Below are positions 50,762 to 59,847 of a DNA stretch of 64,000 bases, in pieces. Location: positions 992,001 through 1,056,000 of the forward strand of contig CP107851.1 in assembly GCA_036013505.1 (NCBI GenBank), read 5' to 3'. A model generated the notes under the pieces. It was not told the origin of the DNA. It was given only the letters and a program-made list of their open reading frames with translations, and made no database searches. The translations under genes were made by a program, and so were the position numbers. This stretch comes from Streptomyces sp. NBC_00510 (lineage in GTDB: Bacteria; Actinomycetota; Actinomycetes; Streptomycetales; Streptomycetaceae). Position 1 is the first letter of the stretch, and every line of letters begins with the position of its first letter.

Positions 50762-51700
50762 TCAGCCGGCGCCGCCGGTGCTCCGGGGCGACCGTGCGAC
50801 CGGGGTTCCATCCGGCCGCGCGTCCGTGCCGACCGCGACCGCGTTCGCGGCGACGATCACGAACGTGGCGAGCCAGGCGGCCGGGTCGAGGTGCTGGTCG
50901 AGGACGACCAGGCCGACGAGCGCGGCGAAGACCGGGTTCACGCTCATGAAGACGCCGAAGAAGTGCGCCGGGACCCGGCGGAGCGCCAGCAGGTCGGACA
51001 GGAACGGTACGGCGGAGGAGAGGATCCCGGCGGTCACGGCGCAGGCCAGGGCGGTGAGGGTGGGCGGACGCCACCACAGGGCCAGCGCGCCGGCAGGCAG
51101 GTAGGCGGCGCCGGAGACGGCAGCGGCGGCTGCCGGGCCCTGCAGCCCGGGCAGGCGGCCGCCGACGACGCGGTTGAGCACGATGTAGCAGGCCCAGCAG
51201 GCCGCGGCGAGCAGCGCGAGGCCGATGCCCGGGTAGTCGGTGGAGGGCTGGGGGCGGGTCAGGACGACCACGGCGGCCGCGACGGCCAGCGCGCACAGCA
51301 CGTGCGTGCGGCGGCGCGAGCCGATCAGGGCCACGGCCAGCGGCCCGAGGAACTCCAGGGTGACGGCGAGCCCCAGACCGATGCGGTCGACTGCGGTGTA
51401 GAGGGAGAGGTTCATCGCCGCGAACACCACCGCCAGGGCGAGGACCGGGCGCCACTGCGCGGCGGTGAAGGCCCGCATCCGGGGCCGGCCCGCCCCGCAC
51501 AGCACCGCCGCGGCCACCCACTGACGGACCGCCACCACGCCCAGCGGCCCGATCACGGGGAAGGCCAGGGCGGCGACGGAGGCGCCGACCTGGTTGGACA
51601 GGCCGCTGCCCAGCATCAGCGCCACCCCGCCGAGGCGTCCCGCGGCCCCGGCCCCCGCCGCGGCGGCCGGCGCGACGTCGCCGGAGGTCTCCATCGTCAT
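50762..51700 (-). CDS. EamA/RhtA-like DMT-superfamily exporter
   Basis: 312 residues, about ten membrane helices in two EamA halves (ALMLGSGLSNQVGASVAALAFP ... LEFLGPLAVALIGSRRR; ACWACYIVLNRVVGGRLPG ... SVNPVFAALVGLVVLDQHL). It is similar in pattern to RhtA-type amino-acid/metabolite exporters. ATG at 51700 with GGGACAG upstream; 51694 and 51730 are alternatives. It is divergent from a LysR gene 70 bp away that probably regulates it. The transported compound is unknown. Confidence 0.9.
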   Translation of the reverse strand: MTMETSGDVAPAAAAGAGAAGRLGGVALMLGSGLSNQVGASVAALAFPVIGPLGVVAVRQWVAAAVLCGAGRPRMRAFTAAQWRPVLALAVVFAAMNLSLYTAVDRIGLGLAVTLEFLGPLAVALIGSRRRTHVLCALAVAAAVVVLTRPQPSTDYPGIGLALLAAACWACYIVLNRVVGGRLPGLQGPAAAAAVSGAAYLPAGALALWWRPPTLTALACAVTAGILSSAVPFLSDLLALRRVPAHFFGVFMSVNPVFAALVGLVVLDQHLDPAAWLATFVIVAANAVAVGTDARPDGTPVARSPRSTGGAG

Positions 51701-51770
51701 GCGGGCCACTGTCCCGCCGCGGGTGGCCATACGCGAAATGCATACGACGCACCATCGATACGCTGGACGC

Positions 51771-52661
51771 ATGGACGAGCACCCTGGAGGAGCGGCCGCA
51801 CTCGAGCTCCGGCACCTGCGCTGCCTGGTCGCCATCCTCGACGCGGGCAGCTTCACCGACGCCGCCATCGACCTCGGGATCTCCCAGGCGGCGGTCTCCC
51901 GCAACCTGCTGTCGCTGGAGCGCGTCCTCGGGGTGCGACTGCTGCACCGCACCAGCCGTGCGGTCGCCCCGACCACCGCGGGCGTGCAGGTCCTCGCCCG
52001 GGCCCGGGTCCTGCTGGGCGGTGTCGACGAGCTCGTCAGGGAGGTCACGACCGGTCACAACCGGCTGCACATCGGCCACGCCTGGTCCGCCTTCGGCCGC
52101 CGCACCACCGAGTTCCAGCGCGTCTGGCGCGACCGCCACCCCGGCGTGGAGCTCCAGCTCATCCGCCACAACACCCCCACCGCCGGTCTTGCCGAGGGCC
52201 TCTGCGACCTCGCGGTCGTCCGCGCCCCCATCGACCTGGACCGCTGGTCCCACGCGCTCGTCGGTCACGAACCGCGCTATGTCGCCCTCGCCGCGGACGA
52301 CCCCTGGGCGCGACGGCGCAGCGTCCGGCTCGCCGAGATCGCCGCCCGCACGCTGGTCGTCGACCGGCGGACCGGCACGACCAGCCCCGACCTGTGGCCC
52401 GAGGGCGACCGGCCGGCCGTCGAGTACACCCACGACATCGACGACTGGCTCGCCGCGATCGCCACCGGCCGCCGCGTCGGCGTCACCCCGCGCTCCACCT
52501 CCGCCCAGTACCGCCGCGACGGCATCGTGTACCGCCCGCTGCGGGACGCCGCCCCCGTCGCCGTGCACCTCATCTGGCGCCGCCACGACCCGCACCCGGC
52601 CACCCACGCGGCCGTCGCGCTGGCCATGGAGCTGTACCGCGCCGAGGACCGCCGGGACTAG
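51771..52661 (+). CDS. LysR-family transcriptional regulator
   Basis: 296 residues. HTH: LRHLRCLVAILDAGSFTDAAIDLGISQAAVSRNLLSLERVLGVRLLHRT. The rest is the usual effector-binding region. ATG at 51771. The intergenic 70 bp to the EamA gene carry ATACG three times (CATACG twice), possible regulator contacts. The TAG stop codon lies in the CTAG target site of the IS5-family element that begins at 52662, so the coding sequence is complete but any downstream transcript is cut off. Confidence 0.93.
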   Translation: MDEHPGGAAALELRHLRCLVAILDAGSFTDAAIDLGISQAAVSRNLLSLERVLGVRLLHRTSRAVAPTTAGVQVLARARVLLGGVDELVREVTTGHNRLHIGHAWSAFGRRTTEFQRVWRDRHPGVELQLIRHNTPTAGLAEGLCDLAVVRAPIDLDRWSHALVGHEPRYVALAADDPWARRRSVRLAEIAARTLVVDRRTGTTSPDLWPEGDRPAVEYTHDIDDWLAAIATGRRVGVTPRSTSAQYRRDGIVYRPLRDAAPVAVHLIWRRHDPHPATHAAVALAMELYRAEDRRD

Positions 52662-52676
52662 GCACTGTTTCTTGGA

Positions 52677-53159
52677 TCATGTGCGGAGCCAGATCACCAG
52701 GGCTGCGACGGTGACGGTTCCGAGGTAGGTGTAGGCGCGTTTGTCGTAGCGGGTGGCCACGGCCCGGAAGTTCTTGAGGCGGTTGATCGCCCGCTCGACG
52801 ACGTTGCGTTTCTTGTACCGCTGTTTGTCGAAGCCGGTCGGCCGACCGCCGGCCGAGCCGCGCCTGCGGCGGTTGGCCCGCTGGTCCTTCGGCTCGGGGA
52901 TGCTGTGCCGAATCTTGCGTCGCCGCAGGTAGCGGCGGTTGCTGCGGGAGCTGTAGGCCTTGTCCGCGCTGACGGTGTCCGGCCGGTTGCGGGGCCTGCC
53001 GGGCCCGATGCACGGCACCGAGATCTTCTCCAGTACGGCCTGGAACTGCGGGCTGTCGCCGTATTGACCTGGCGTCAGGACGATGGACAGCGGACGGCAC
53101 CGGCCGTCGGCCGACAGGTGGATCTTCGTGGTGAAGCCGCCGCGTGAACGGCCTAAGCA
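52677..53159 (-). CDS. IS5-family transposase, second frame (orfB)
   Basis: The frame continues the transposase after the overlap at about 53153: LGRSRGGFTTKIHLSADGRCRPLSIVLTPGQYGDSPQF. The second catalytic Asp is in SADKAYSS and the Glu in KKRNVVERAINRLKNF. It has no convincing own start near the overlap (a GTG exists at 53018, inside the domain). Expression by -1 frameshift from the first frame is likely, giving one full-length DDE transposase. Confidence 0.85.
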   Translation of the reverse strand, partial: CLGRSRGGFTTKIHLSADGRCRPLSIVLTPGQYGDSPQFQAVLEKISVPCIGPGRPRNRPDTVSADKAYSSRSNRRYLRRRKIRHSIPEPKDQRANRRRRGSAGGRPTGFDKQRYKKRNVVERAINRLKNFRAVATRYDKRAYTYLGTVTVAALVIWLRT

Positions 53160-53614
53160 CTCGCCTGCCTGACCACCTCCGCCAGGCGGACGGACAGGCT
53201 CGCCAGCTCCGGATCGCCCCGGTTTGCGCCGCTGCGGGGCCCCTTTTCAGGAGCAATAACCGGCGGGGCCGCTTGGCGGGCGCCGGCGGCATGCTGATGG
53301 GCCCGGGCCGTCGTGGAGTCCACCGACACATCCCAGTCGATCCTGCCCTCGGCGTTCTCGGCCGCCTGCACGCGCGCCAGCAGCATGTCCCACGTGCCGT
53401 CCGCCGACCAGCGACGATGCCGTTTGTAGACCGTTTCCCACGGCCCGAAGCGCTCAGGCAGGTCCCGCCACGGCACCCCCGTCCTGGCCCGGAACAGCAC
53501 CCCGTTGATGACCCTCCGATGCTCGCTCCACCGACCGCCACGCGCACCACCACGAGGCAGGAGCGGCTCCAGCCGCCCCCACTCCGCATTCGTCAGGTCT
53601 CCTCGGCCAACCAT
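53153..53614 (-). CDS. IS5-family transposase, first frame (orfA)
   Basis: 153 residues from ATG 53614 (MVGRGDLTNAEWGRLEPLLP). It holds the N-terminal DNA-binding-type domain (INGVLFRARTGVPWRDLPERFGPW) and the first catalytic Asp in WDVSVDSTTARAHQHAAGAR. The frame ends in TAG at 53153-53155, where the second frame takes over in the -1 phase. About 20 residues between the two conserved parts (EKGPRSGANRGDPELASLSV) look less conserved. Confidence 0.88.
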   Translation of the reverse strand: MVGRGDLTNAEWGRLEPLLPRGGARGGRWSEHRRVINGVLFRARTGVPWRDLPERFGPWETVYKRHRRWSADGTWDMLLARVQAAENAEGRIDWDVSVDSTTARAHQHAAGARQAAPPVIAPEKGPRSGANRGDPELASLSVRLAEVVRQASA

Positions 53615-53674
53615 GCTGAACAGCCTCAACCCACACGCATGATCACGTCAGGAGATCCAAGAAACAGCACCTAG

Positions 53675-53946
53675 GCCGCGGGACCCACAACCTGTGGCCA
53701 GAGGTCGTGCCGCGTCATCCGTTCGGAGCATCGAGGCGGCGGGGTCGCGGCCCTCGTCGCGACCTCGCGGCGGCGGCGCGACCAGGAGTGGGACGGGCGG
53801 CGGCGGTTCACTCGATTTGCGTACGACACGGCCGGGAGGACGATAACGGACGGAGCCCGTTTCATCCGGTCCGGTCGGCGGACCACCGTCCCCCGACCGT
53901 TGTTCGCGCCACCGCCGGCGCGACGGCCGCACGGAAGGGAGCAGCC
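53675..53946. other. Gap between IS element and small membrane gene
   Basis: About 270 bp. No recognisable gene remnant was found on either strand. It would contain the promoter of the small membrane protein gene; no consensus stands out. Confidence 0.4.
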
Positions 53947-54147
53947 GTGTTGATATCCGCCGTGCTCGTCCCGCTGATCATGCTCGCCGCCGTCCTGGCG
54001 CCCAACTGGTACCAGGCGTGGAAGACCTACTGCGAATCGGTCAGGCTGCCCGTGTCCCCTCCGGAGGCTTCCGAAGCGGTGGGCGGCCGCCGGAGCCGGT
54101 GGTCCGCGGAACTCGCCCGGCTGCGGAGCCGCTGGACGCAGGACTGA
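53947..54147 (+). CDS. Small single-pass membrane protein
   Basis: 66 residues from GTG 53947, which has GGAAGGGAG 6 nt upstream. A hydrophobic N-terminal helix (LISAVLVPLIMLAAVLAP) is followed by NWYQAWKTYCESV and a basic C-terminal tail (RSRWSAELARLRSRWTQD). It probably sits in the membrane with the tail in the cytoplasm. Not recognised; it stands alone between an IS element and a convergent gene. Confidence 0.6.
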   Translation: MLISAVLVPLIMLAAVLAPNWYQAWKTYCESVRLPVSPPEASEAVGGRRSRWSAELARLRSRWTQD

Positions 54148-54180
54148 GGGGCCGCGTCCCGCCTCGGTCCTGGTGCACCG

Positions 54181-54221
54181 ACGCGGTCCCGCCCCGGGCT
54201 GAACCCGGGGCGGGACCGCGT
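54181..54221. terminator. Bidirectional terminator hairpin
   Basis: An 18-bp perfect stem (54181-54198 with 54204-54221) with a 5-nt loop (CTGAA), between the convergent small membrane gene and the metallophosphoesterase gene. Confidence 0.75.
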
Positions 54222-54243
54222 CAGGCGGCAGGGGCGGGCGTGG

Positions 54244-56139
54244 TCACGCGCGGGGCGTCATGAACTCCGCCGGTGCCAGGGCGCGTTCGACGATGCGGGT
54301 GTCGCCGATCCAGCCGTAGAAGCCCTGCCCGAACTGCTCCGCGAACTGCGTCCCCCCGATGACGAAGGGCTTGCCCAGCGTCTCGATGCCGGTGGCCGGC
54401 TGGGACGGGTTGCGGGCGATCTTCGAGCCGTCGACGTACATCACCGTGCGGCGGCCGTCGTTGACGACCGCGATGTGGGTCCAGCGGCCGACGGGCAGGG
54501 CGTGGCTCCACGAGGTCGGGTCGGCGTCCTGGACGTCCGGGTAGAGGACGAACTGCAGGAACCGCTCGGGCGTGACGTTGAGGCTGCACGTGGGCTCGTC
54601 GGTCGACCAGCCCGTGGTCTTCCCGGCGTCGCCGTTGCGGCCCTCCCAGCTGAGGATGCCCATCCAGGCGTGGTCGCCCTCGAAGGGCTCGGGAAGCCTG
54701 ATGAAGGTCTCGATGGTGAAGCCCTTGCGGAACTTCATGCTGTTGAGCGGCGCCGTGGCCTTCGTGGTGAGGACCGCGCCCCGGTCGGGGCCCTTGCCGC
54801 CGTCGAACCGCAGGCTGGCGTGGGCCGGCTGGCCGGTGTGGTGCTCCGCCGACCAGGTGAGGACCTCGGCGGCGCTGTCGTGCAGGAGCCGCACCGCCAG
54901 GTCGTTGCCGTTGCCGCTCAGGTCGCGCGCCACGGTGCCCGCGGCGACGGTGGAACCGGGGCGGCCCGCGCCGGCCAGGCCCTCGGCGTCGAAACGCCAG
55001 TACGCCACCGTGCCCTTGGGCATCACGCGGTGCGCGGGACGGGGCTTCGGCGGGGTCACCTGGTCGAAGCCGCGGAAGCGCTCGGCGAAGTCGATCGCGA
55101 GGCTGAACCGGTCCACGTCGCCGGTCAGTTCGATGGTCTCCGCCTCCAGCGGCGTCCGCTTGGCGGGGTCGCGGGCGAGGAACCAGGGGGAGAAGGTCTC
55201 CACGTCGACGACGTTGCGCACCGTGTCGAAGGCGTAGAGCCGGACCATGCCGGCGCCGCCGTAGTAGCGGTCCTGGTAGTTGGTGATGTGGACGTGCACG
55301 TCGTGGCCCGCGTCGTTGGTGAGCACGGTCCGGCCGGGCGGCCAGTAGTGACCGCCCAGCGCGAGGAAGATCTGGTCGTTGCCGCGGATGATGCGGTCCC
55401 ACAGGCGCTGCCCGTTGTCGCTCAAGTGCGCCTCGCCGTCGTCCTCGGCCCAGGCGATGTCGTGCGTGGTGAGGACGGCGGGCAGGGTCGGGTGTGCGTC
55501 GAGGACGCCCTGCGCCCACGCCAGGCCCTTGTCCGAGGCGCGCCAGTCCAGGGCGAGCACCAGCCACTCGCGGCCGGCCGCGCGCAGCACGTGGTAGCTG
55601 TTGTAGCCGTCGGGCGAGGAACCGCCGAACGTCGGCATGGCGGTGAACCGCTTCGGCCCGAAGGCCCGCAGGTACGCGGTGTCGCCCCGCTGGTCGTCGG
55701 TGCCGCCGTTGATGTCGTGGTTGCCCGCGAGGACGCTGTAGGGGACCTTGCCGTGGATGGTGCGGAAGGTGTCGGCGGCGAGCTCGATCTCCTGCTCGGT
55801 GCCGTGCTCGGTGACGTCTCCGAGATGGGTCATGAACGCGATGTTGACCTCCTCGCGCTCCGCCACCAGGTAGCGGAAGGTCGCCTTCAGCGGCTCGGGG
55901 TCGGCGCTGTCGGCGTCGAAGAGGTACTGCGTGTCGGGCAGCACCGCCAGGGCGAAGCGGGGGCTCTCCTCGTCGAAGCCACGGTCCCGGGAGCCGGCCG
56001 TGCCGGGGTCCTGGTTCCGGGGCGCGGCCTGCGCCGTGCCGGTGCCGAGGATCGACGCCGCGGCGCCCACCGCGGGCACGGCGACCGCCGCCTGCAGCAG
56101 CGATCGGCGTCCCGGGCTGGGATGGCGGGGATTGCTCAT
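54244..56139 (-). CDS. Tat-exported metallophosphoesterase with LamG domain
   Basis: 631 residues. The twin-arginine signal reads SPGRRSLLQAAVAVPAVGAAASILG. The calcineurin-like domain shows LPDTQY, HLGDVTEHG, AGNHDI, TTHDI and LGGHYW, the ordered metal motifs. A C-terminal LamG/concanavalin-like domain (about 400-630) contains GTVAYWRFD, FTIETFIRLP, VGRWTHIAVVNDGRRTVMYVDG and YGWIGDTRIVERALAPAEF. ATG at 56139 with CGGAG upstream is chosen over an ATG at 56253. Folding in the cytoplasm before Tat export fits a metal-cofactor enzyme. Extracellular phosphodiesterase or phosphatase; substrate unknown. Confidence 0.92.
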   Translation of the reverse strand: MSNPRHPSPGRRSLLQAAVAVPAVGAAASILGTGTAQAAPRNQDPGTAGSRDRGFDEESPRFALAVLPDTQYLFDADSADPEPLKATFRYLVAEREEVNIAFMTHLGDVTEHGTEQEIELAADTFRTIHGKVPYSVLAGNHDINGGTDDQRGDTAYLRAFGPKRFTAMPTFGGSSPDGYNSYHVLRAAGREWLVLALDWRASDKGLAWAQGVLDAHPTLPAVLTTHDIAWAEDDGEAHLSDNGQRLWDRIIRGNDQIFLALGGHYWPPGRTVLTNDAGHDVHVHITNYQDRYYGGAGMVRLYAFDTVRNVVDVETFSPWFLARDPAKRTPLEAETIELTGDVDRFSLAIDFAERFRGFDQVTPPKPRPAHRVMPKGTVAYWRFDAEGLAGAGRPGSTVAAGTVARDLSGNGNDLAVRLLHDSAAEVLTWSAEHHTGQPAHASLRFDGGKGPDRGAVLTTKATAPLNSMKFRKGFTIETFIRLPEPFEGDHAWMGILSWEGRNGDAGKTTGWSTDEPTCSLNVTPERFLQFVLYPDVQDADPTSWSHALPVGRWTHIAVVNDGRRTVMYVDGSKIARNPSQPATGIETLGKPFVIGGTQFAEQFGQGFYGWIGDTRIVERALAPAEFMTPRA

Positions 56140-56312
56140 GTACGTCTCCGTGCTGGGGGGAACTGCTGTCAGCACGGATCGTGCGCGGCCCGGGCGAGGA
56201 CCCGGCAAAGCGATCTTGAACATCCGGCACCCTGGGCTGGTCCGGACCACCAACTCGTCCTCGGATGCGCCCCCCGCTCCGGGCGCTCACGGCCAGGGGG
56301 CGGCTCGGCCTC

Positions 56313-57563
56313 TCAGAGGCGGACGACGACCACGGCCGTGTCGTCGGTGCCGGCGCTCAGGGCGATCAGGGTGTCCGCCAGTTCCTCGGGGCCCTGCCGG
56401 CGGTGTTCGGCGAGCCGGTCGGCGAGGCGCCGCAGGCCGAGGTCGATGTCCTCCCCGCGGCGTTCGATCAGCCCGTCGGTGTACAGGACGAGGCTGGAGC
56501 CGTCCACGTAGGTGGTGGTGGCCTGGGGACGGGGGGTGTGGTCGGAGGCGGCACCCAGCGGTGGGTCGGTCGCCCGGTCCAGGAAGCGCACGGTGCCGTC
56601 GGGGCCGGCCAGGGCCGGCGGCGGGTGGCCGGCACTGCTGTACGTGATGCGGTGGCCGCACCGGGCGACGACGGTCTGCACCGCGGTGGTCGACAGGGCC
56701 CCGTCGACGGAGCGGGCGTACAGGTCGAGCCCGTCAAGCGCCTTCGCGGGGCCGTCCACGACGCGGATCGCGGCACTGAGGGCGCTGCGCAGCTGGCCCA
56801 TGACCCCGGCGGCGGCCAGACCGTGGCCGACGACGTCCCCGACCGCCACGGCGTCGTCACCGGAGGGCAGTTGGGTCACGTCGTACCAGTCACCGCAGAC
56901 GCCCAGGGCGTGGACCGCGGGCCGGTAGCGGACAGCTGCCCGGTGGTGGGCCAGTGGTTGCGGGGCGGGCAGCATCGCCTCCTGCAGGGCGAGGGCGACC
57001 TCGCGTTCGCGTGCGTGGGACTGGCGCAGCCGCTCGTTGACCTGCCGCAACTCGCGGGAGCGGGCGTACAGGTCGGCCTCCATCTGCAGGTGGCGGTCGT
57101 CGACGGCGGGACCGCCGGAGCGCACGAGGTCGGTGAGCTCGGCGAGCCGGTGCACGAGCAGGACGACGCGTCCTGCGGCGTCCAGGACGGGGGCGTTGAT
57201 GGGGCTCCAGTAACGCTCGGCGAACTCCCCCGGCCGGTCCGGGTCCTCGACGTCGTACCGCATGGGGCCGGCGGCGTCCGGGGCGCCCGTCTCCACCACC
57301 CGGCGCATCGACGCCTCCATGTCCCCGCGTCCGGCACCGTGCGGGTCGTCGGGGTTGTCGGGGTAGGCGTCGAAGACGTAGCGGCCGACGAGCTGGTCCC
57401 GGCCACGGTCGAACAGCCGCCGGTAGGACGCGTTCGCGTCCACGATGACCAGCGCGAGGTCGAGCACCAGCATCGCGCTGGGTGACGCCTCGAAGACGGC
57501 CTGGTAGTCGATCCCCGGTCCTCGCACCACGCTTCCCGCACCCGTTCCCGACCGGCCGGGCAT
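56313..57563 (-). CDS. PAS-SpoIIE protein phosphatase
   Basis: 416 residues. PAS domain about 15-140 (YQAVFEASPSAMLVLDLALVIVDANASYRRLF), a helical linker with coiled-coil character (about 170-205), then a SpoIIE/PP2C domain. Its acids are intact: GVCGDWYDV, VGDVVGHGLAAAGVMGQL, LYTDGLIERR and GTDDTAVVVVRL. Unlike its two larger paralogues in the window it has no HATPase. It probably dephosphorylates an anti-anti-sigma factor encoded elsewhere. ATG at 57563 with GGAGGAGGGA upstream. It follows the alpha/beta hydrolase gene by 41 nt on the same strand. Confidence 0.92.
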   Translation of the reverse strand: MPGRSGTGAGSVVRGPGIDYQAVFEASPSAMLVLDLALVIVDANASYRRLFDRGRDQLVGRYVFDAYPDNPDDPHGAGRGDMEASMRRVVETGAPDAAGPMRYDVEDPDRPGEFAERYWSPINAPVLDAAGRVVLLVHRLAELTDLVRSGGPAVDDRHLQMEADLYARSRELRQVNERLRQSHAREREVALALQEAMLPAPQPLAHHRAAVRYRPAVHALGVCGDWYDVTQLPSGDDAVAVGDVVGHGLAAAGVMGQLRSALSAAIRVVDGPAKALDGLDLYARSVDGALSTTAVQTVVARCGHRITYSSAGHPPPALAGPDGTVRFLDRATDPPLGAASDHTPRPQATTTYVDGSSLVLYTDGLIERRGEDIDLGLRRLADRLAEHRRQGPEELADTLIALSAGTDDTAVVVVRL

Positions 57564-57604
57564 CTCCGGTCCCTCCTCCCCCAGTATGCGCTCCGGCCGG
57601 CGGG

Positions 57605-58483
57605 TCACGGCTCGTCGAGGAAGTCGGCCACGACGCGGTTGAACAGGGCCGGGTTCTCCCGGAACATGAGGTGGCTGCCGCCCTCGGCCGCGGAGAAGAC
57701 GCGTGCCCGCGCACCGGGGATGAGGGAGGCGACCCACTCGGCCGTGCCGGGCGGGAAGATGCTCAGCTCGCCGCCGATGACGAGGGTGGGGACGTCGATC
57801 CGGGGCAGGACGTCCCGCCAGTCGCCCCCGTAGTGGTCCAGGTGCAGCGCGGCGGCGTGCCGCGGCGGGAGGAGCCGGTTCTGCTCCACGAGCCACTCCA
57901 CGTCCGCGTCCGGGAGGGACGGGCCGTGCAGCATGCCGACGACGGCACGTGATGTGGCGGCGGCGCTGTCGGGCGTGCCGCGCAGCCCGGCGACGATGCC
58001 CTGGGACATCTCCGGGGTGAACACCGCCGACGGCGGCGCCTCCTCCCCGGCGCCGGCGAGCGCCGAGGAGATCACGGGCGGCTGGTCGACCAGAATCAGG
58101 CGAGCGATCCGCTCGCCGCCGAAGAGGTCCCAGTAGGACCACACGACCGGGCAGCCCATGGAGTGGGCGAGCAGGGTGACGTCCCGCAGGGCCAGGGCCT
58201 CCAGGAGGTTGTGCAGGTCCATCGCCAGCCGGGCGATCCGGTAGCCGTGGGCGGGTCTCGCGGACCGGCCGTGCCCACGGTGGTCGGGCGCGATCACGCG
58301 GCGGCGGTCGCTCAGCCCGTCGATCTGCGGGCCGAACTCGGCGGCGCTCTGCGCGAAACCCGGGACGAGGACGAACGGCTCCCCGGCGCCCGCCTCCGTG
58401 TAGCGCAGGCGCACTCCGTCGTTGGTGACCACCTCGCCCTCGCGGCGTTGCGCGGGCGGGGGGCCGGTCGTCGCGTCGTCCAT
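57605..58483 (-). CDS. Alpha/beta hydrolase
   Basis: 292 residues. The pattern is the common alpha/beta hydrolase: GEPFVLVPGFAQSAAEFGPQIDGL, VIAPDHRGHGRSARP, the nucleophile elbow LAHSMG, and the catalytic-His segment AEGGSHLMFRENPALFN. The position of the acid after strand 7 reads VIGGELS, so the acid may be Glu. Soluble, no signal peptide; the substrate could be an ester, epoxide or halide. ATG at 58483 with GAGGTGCC upstream. Divergent from the threonine-synthase-like gene (74-bp gap). Confidence 0.9.
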   Translation of the reverse strand: MDDATTGPPPAQRREGEVVTNDGVRLRYTEAGAGEPFVLVPGFAQSAAEFGPQIDGLSDRRRVIAPDHRGHGRSARPAHGYRIARLAMDLHNLLEALALRDVTLLAHSMGCPVVWSYWDLFGGERIARLILVDQPPVISSALAGAGEEAPPSAVFTPEMSQGIVAGLRGTPDSAAATSRAVVGMLHGPSLPDADVEWLVEQNRLLPPRHAAALHLDHYGGDWRDVLPRIDVPTLVIGGELSIFPPGTAEWVASLIPGARARVFSAAEGGSHLMFRENPALFNRVVADFLDEP

Positions 58484-58557
58484 GGCACCTCGTGCGCCGC
58501 GTGGGCGGCGCCCTTCCCATGCTAGCGACGGGCACCCGAGGAGGTATGAAGGGAACC

Positions 58558-59778
58558 ATGACCTTGCCATTCAGTGTGCTGACGCATCTGGAGTGCGCGC
58601 GGTGCGGCCGCCGCCACGACGCCGACCGGGTGCAGAACCTGTGCGCGTGCGGATCGCCGCTCCTCGCCCGCTACGACCTGGACCGGATCCGGGACTCCCT
58701 CACGCCCGCGGACCTCGCCGGCCGCCCGCAGAACCTGTGGCGCTACCACGAACTGCTTCCCGTACGCGATCCGGCACACGTCGTCACCCTCGGCGAGGGC
58801 ATGACGCCCCTGGTGCCGCTGCCGCGGTACGGCGCGGCGATCGGCGTGCCGGGACTGGTGATGAAGGACGAGGGGCTGATACCCACGGGCAGCTTCAAGG
58901 CGCGGGGTGCGGCCGTCGGCGTGGCCAGGGCCCTCGAACTGGGCGCGCGCGGGATCGCCATGCCCACCAACGGCAACGCGGGGGCGGCGTGGGCGACCTA
59001 CGCCGCGCGGGCGGGCCTGGACGCGCTCGTCGCGATGCCGGCGGACGCGCCGTCGATCACCCGGGCCGAATGCGCTGCCGCCGGGGCCGAGCTGTACCTG
59101 GTGAACGGCCTGATCGGCGACGCGGGCCGCCTGGTGGCGGAGAAGATCGCCGCCGAGCCCGGTGTCTGGATGGACGCGGCGACGCTGAAGGAGCCGTACC
59201 GCATCGAGGGCAAGAAGACCATGGGTCTGGAGATCGCCGAGCAGCTCGGCTGGCGCGCGCCGGACGTCATCGTCTACCCCACCGGCGGCGGCGTCGGTCT
59301 CATCGGCATCCACAAGGCCCTGGTCGAACTGCGGGCCCTGGGGTGGCTGCAGGGGCCGATGCCGCGGCTGGTGAGCGTGCAGGCCTCCGGCTGCGCCCCC
59401 ATCGTGCGCGCCTTCGAGAAGGGCGAGCGCACCAGTGAGCCGTGGCAGGACGCGCGCACGGTCGCGTTCGGCATCACCGTGCCCAAGGCGCTGGGCGACT
59501 TCCTCGTCCTGGACGCGCTGTACGAGACCGACGGCCGGGCCGTCGCCGTCGACGACGAGGAGCTGCTCGCCGACCGCGACAGGTGCGCCGCCGCCGACGG
59601 TGCCTTGCTGTGCCCGGAGGGCGCGGCGACGCTGTCGGCGGTGCGGGTCCTGCGCGAGCAGGGCTGGCTGTCCGGCGACGAGGAGGTGGTGGTGCTGAAC
59701 ACCGGGGCGGCGGCCAAGTACCCGGAGACCTTCCGGGTCGACCCGCCGGTCCTGGAGCTCACCGACCGCATCCCGTAG
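58558..59778 (+). CDS. thrC: Threonine synthase-like PLP enzyme
   Basis: 406 residues. An N-terminal zinc-ribbon-like motif (Cys13, Cys16, Cys29, Cys31) is followed by the fold-type II PLP core: LGEGMTPLVPL, the PLP lysine in GSFKARG (Lys114), PTNGNAGAAWATYAA and YPTGGGVGLIGIHKAL. Threonine synthase converts O-phosphohomoserine to threonine. No hom or thrB gene is adjacent, so this may be a second, specialised copy or a related beta/gamma-elimination enzyme. Start ATG 58558 (AAGGGA upstream) or 58546 (GAGGAGGT directly before it). Confidence 0.88.
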   Translation: MTLPFSVLTHLECARCGRRHDADRVQNLCACGSPLLARYDLDRIRDSLTPADLAGRPQNLWRYHELLPVRDPAHVVTLGEGMTPLVPLPRYGAAIGVPGLVMKDEGLIPTGSFKARGAAVGVARALELGARGIAMPTNGNAGAAWATYAARAGLDALVAMPADAPSITRAECAAAGAELYLVNGLIGDAGRLVAEKIAAEPGVWMDAATLKEPYRIEGKKTMGLEIAEQLGWRAPDVIVYPTGGGVGLIGIHKALVELRALGWLQGPMPRLVSVQASGCAPIVRAFEKGERTSEPWQDARTVAFGITVPKALGDFLVLDALYETDGRAVAVDDEELLADRDRCAAADGALLCPEGAATLSAVRVLREQGWLSGDEEVVVLNTGAAAKYPETFRVDPPVLELTDRIP

Positions 59779-59786
59779 GTCCTCGC

Positions 59787-59814
59787 CGCCGCCGGGCGTC
59801 CCCGCCCGGCGGCG
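59787..59814. terminator. Bidirectional terminator hairpin
   Basis: A 12-bp perfect stem (59787-59798 with 59803-59814), loop 4 nt. It lies 8 nt after the threonine-synthase stop and beyond the GH127 stop on the other strand. Confidence 0.7.
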
Positions 59815-59847
59815 TCCGGGGCGCGCCACGGTGGTCGTGACGGGGCG

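Larger units (their letters stand above)
52662..53670 (-). mobile_element. IS5-family insertion sequence (1,009 bp)
   Basis: Terminal inverted repeats GCACTGTTTCTTGGATC (52662-52678) and its partner (53654-53670) match at 15 of 17 positions. The element is flanked by CTAG duplications (52658-52661 and 53671-53674), fitting the YTAR targets known for IS5 relatives. Two overlapping transposase frames on the minus strand fill the element. Intact ends, duplication and DDE residues suggest a recent, possibly active insertion. Confidence 0.9.

Noticed and set aside
52570..53589. Long minus-strand frame running through most of the IS element
   Set aside because: It is in a different phase from both transposase frames and shows none of the transposase motifs.
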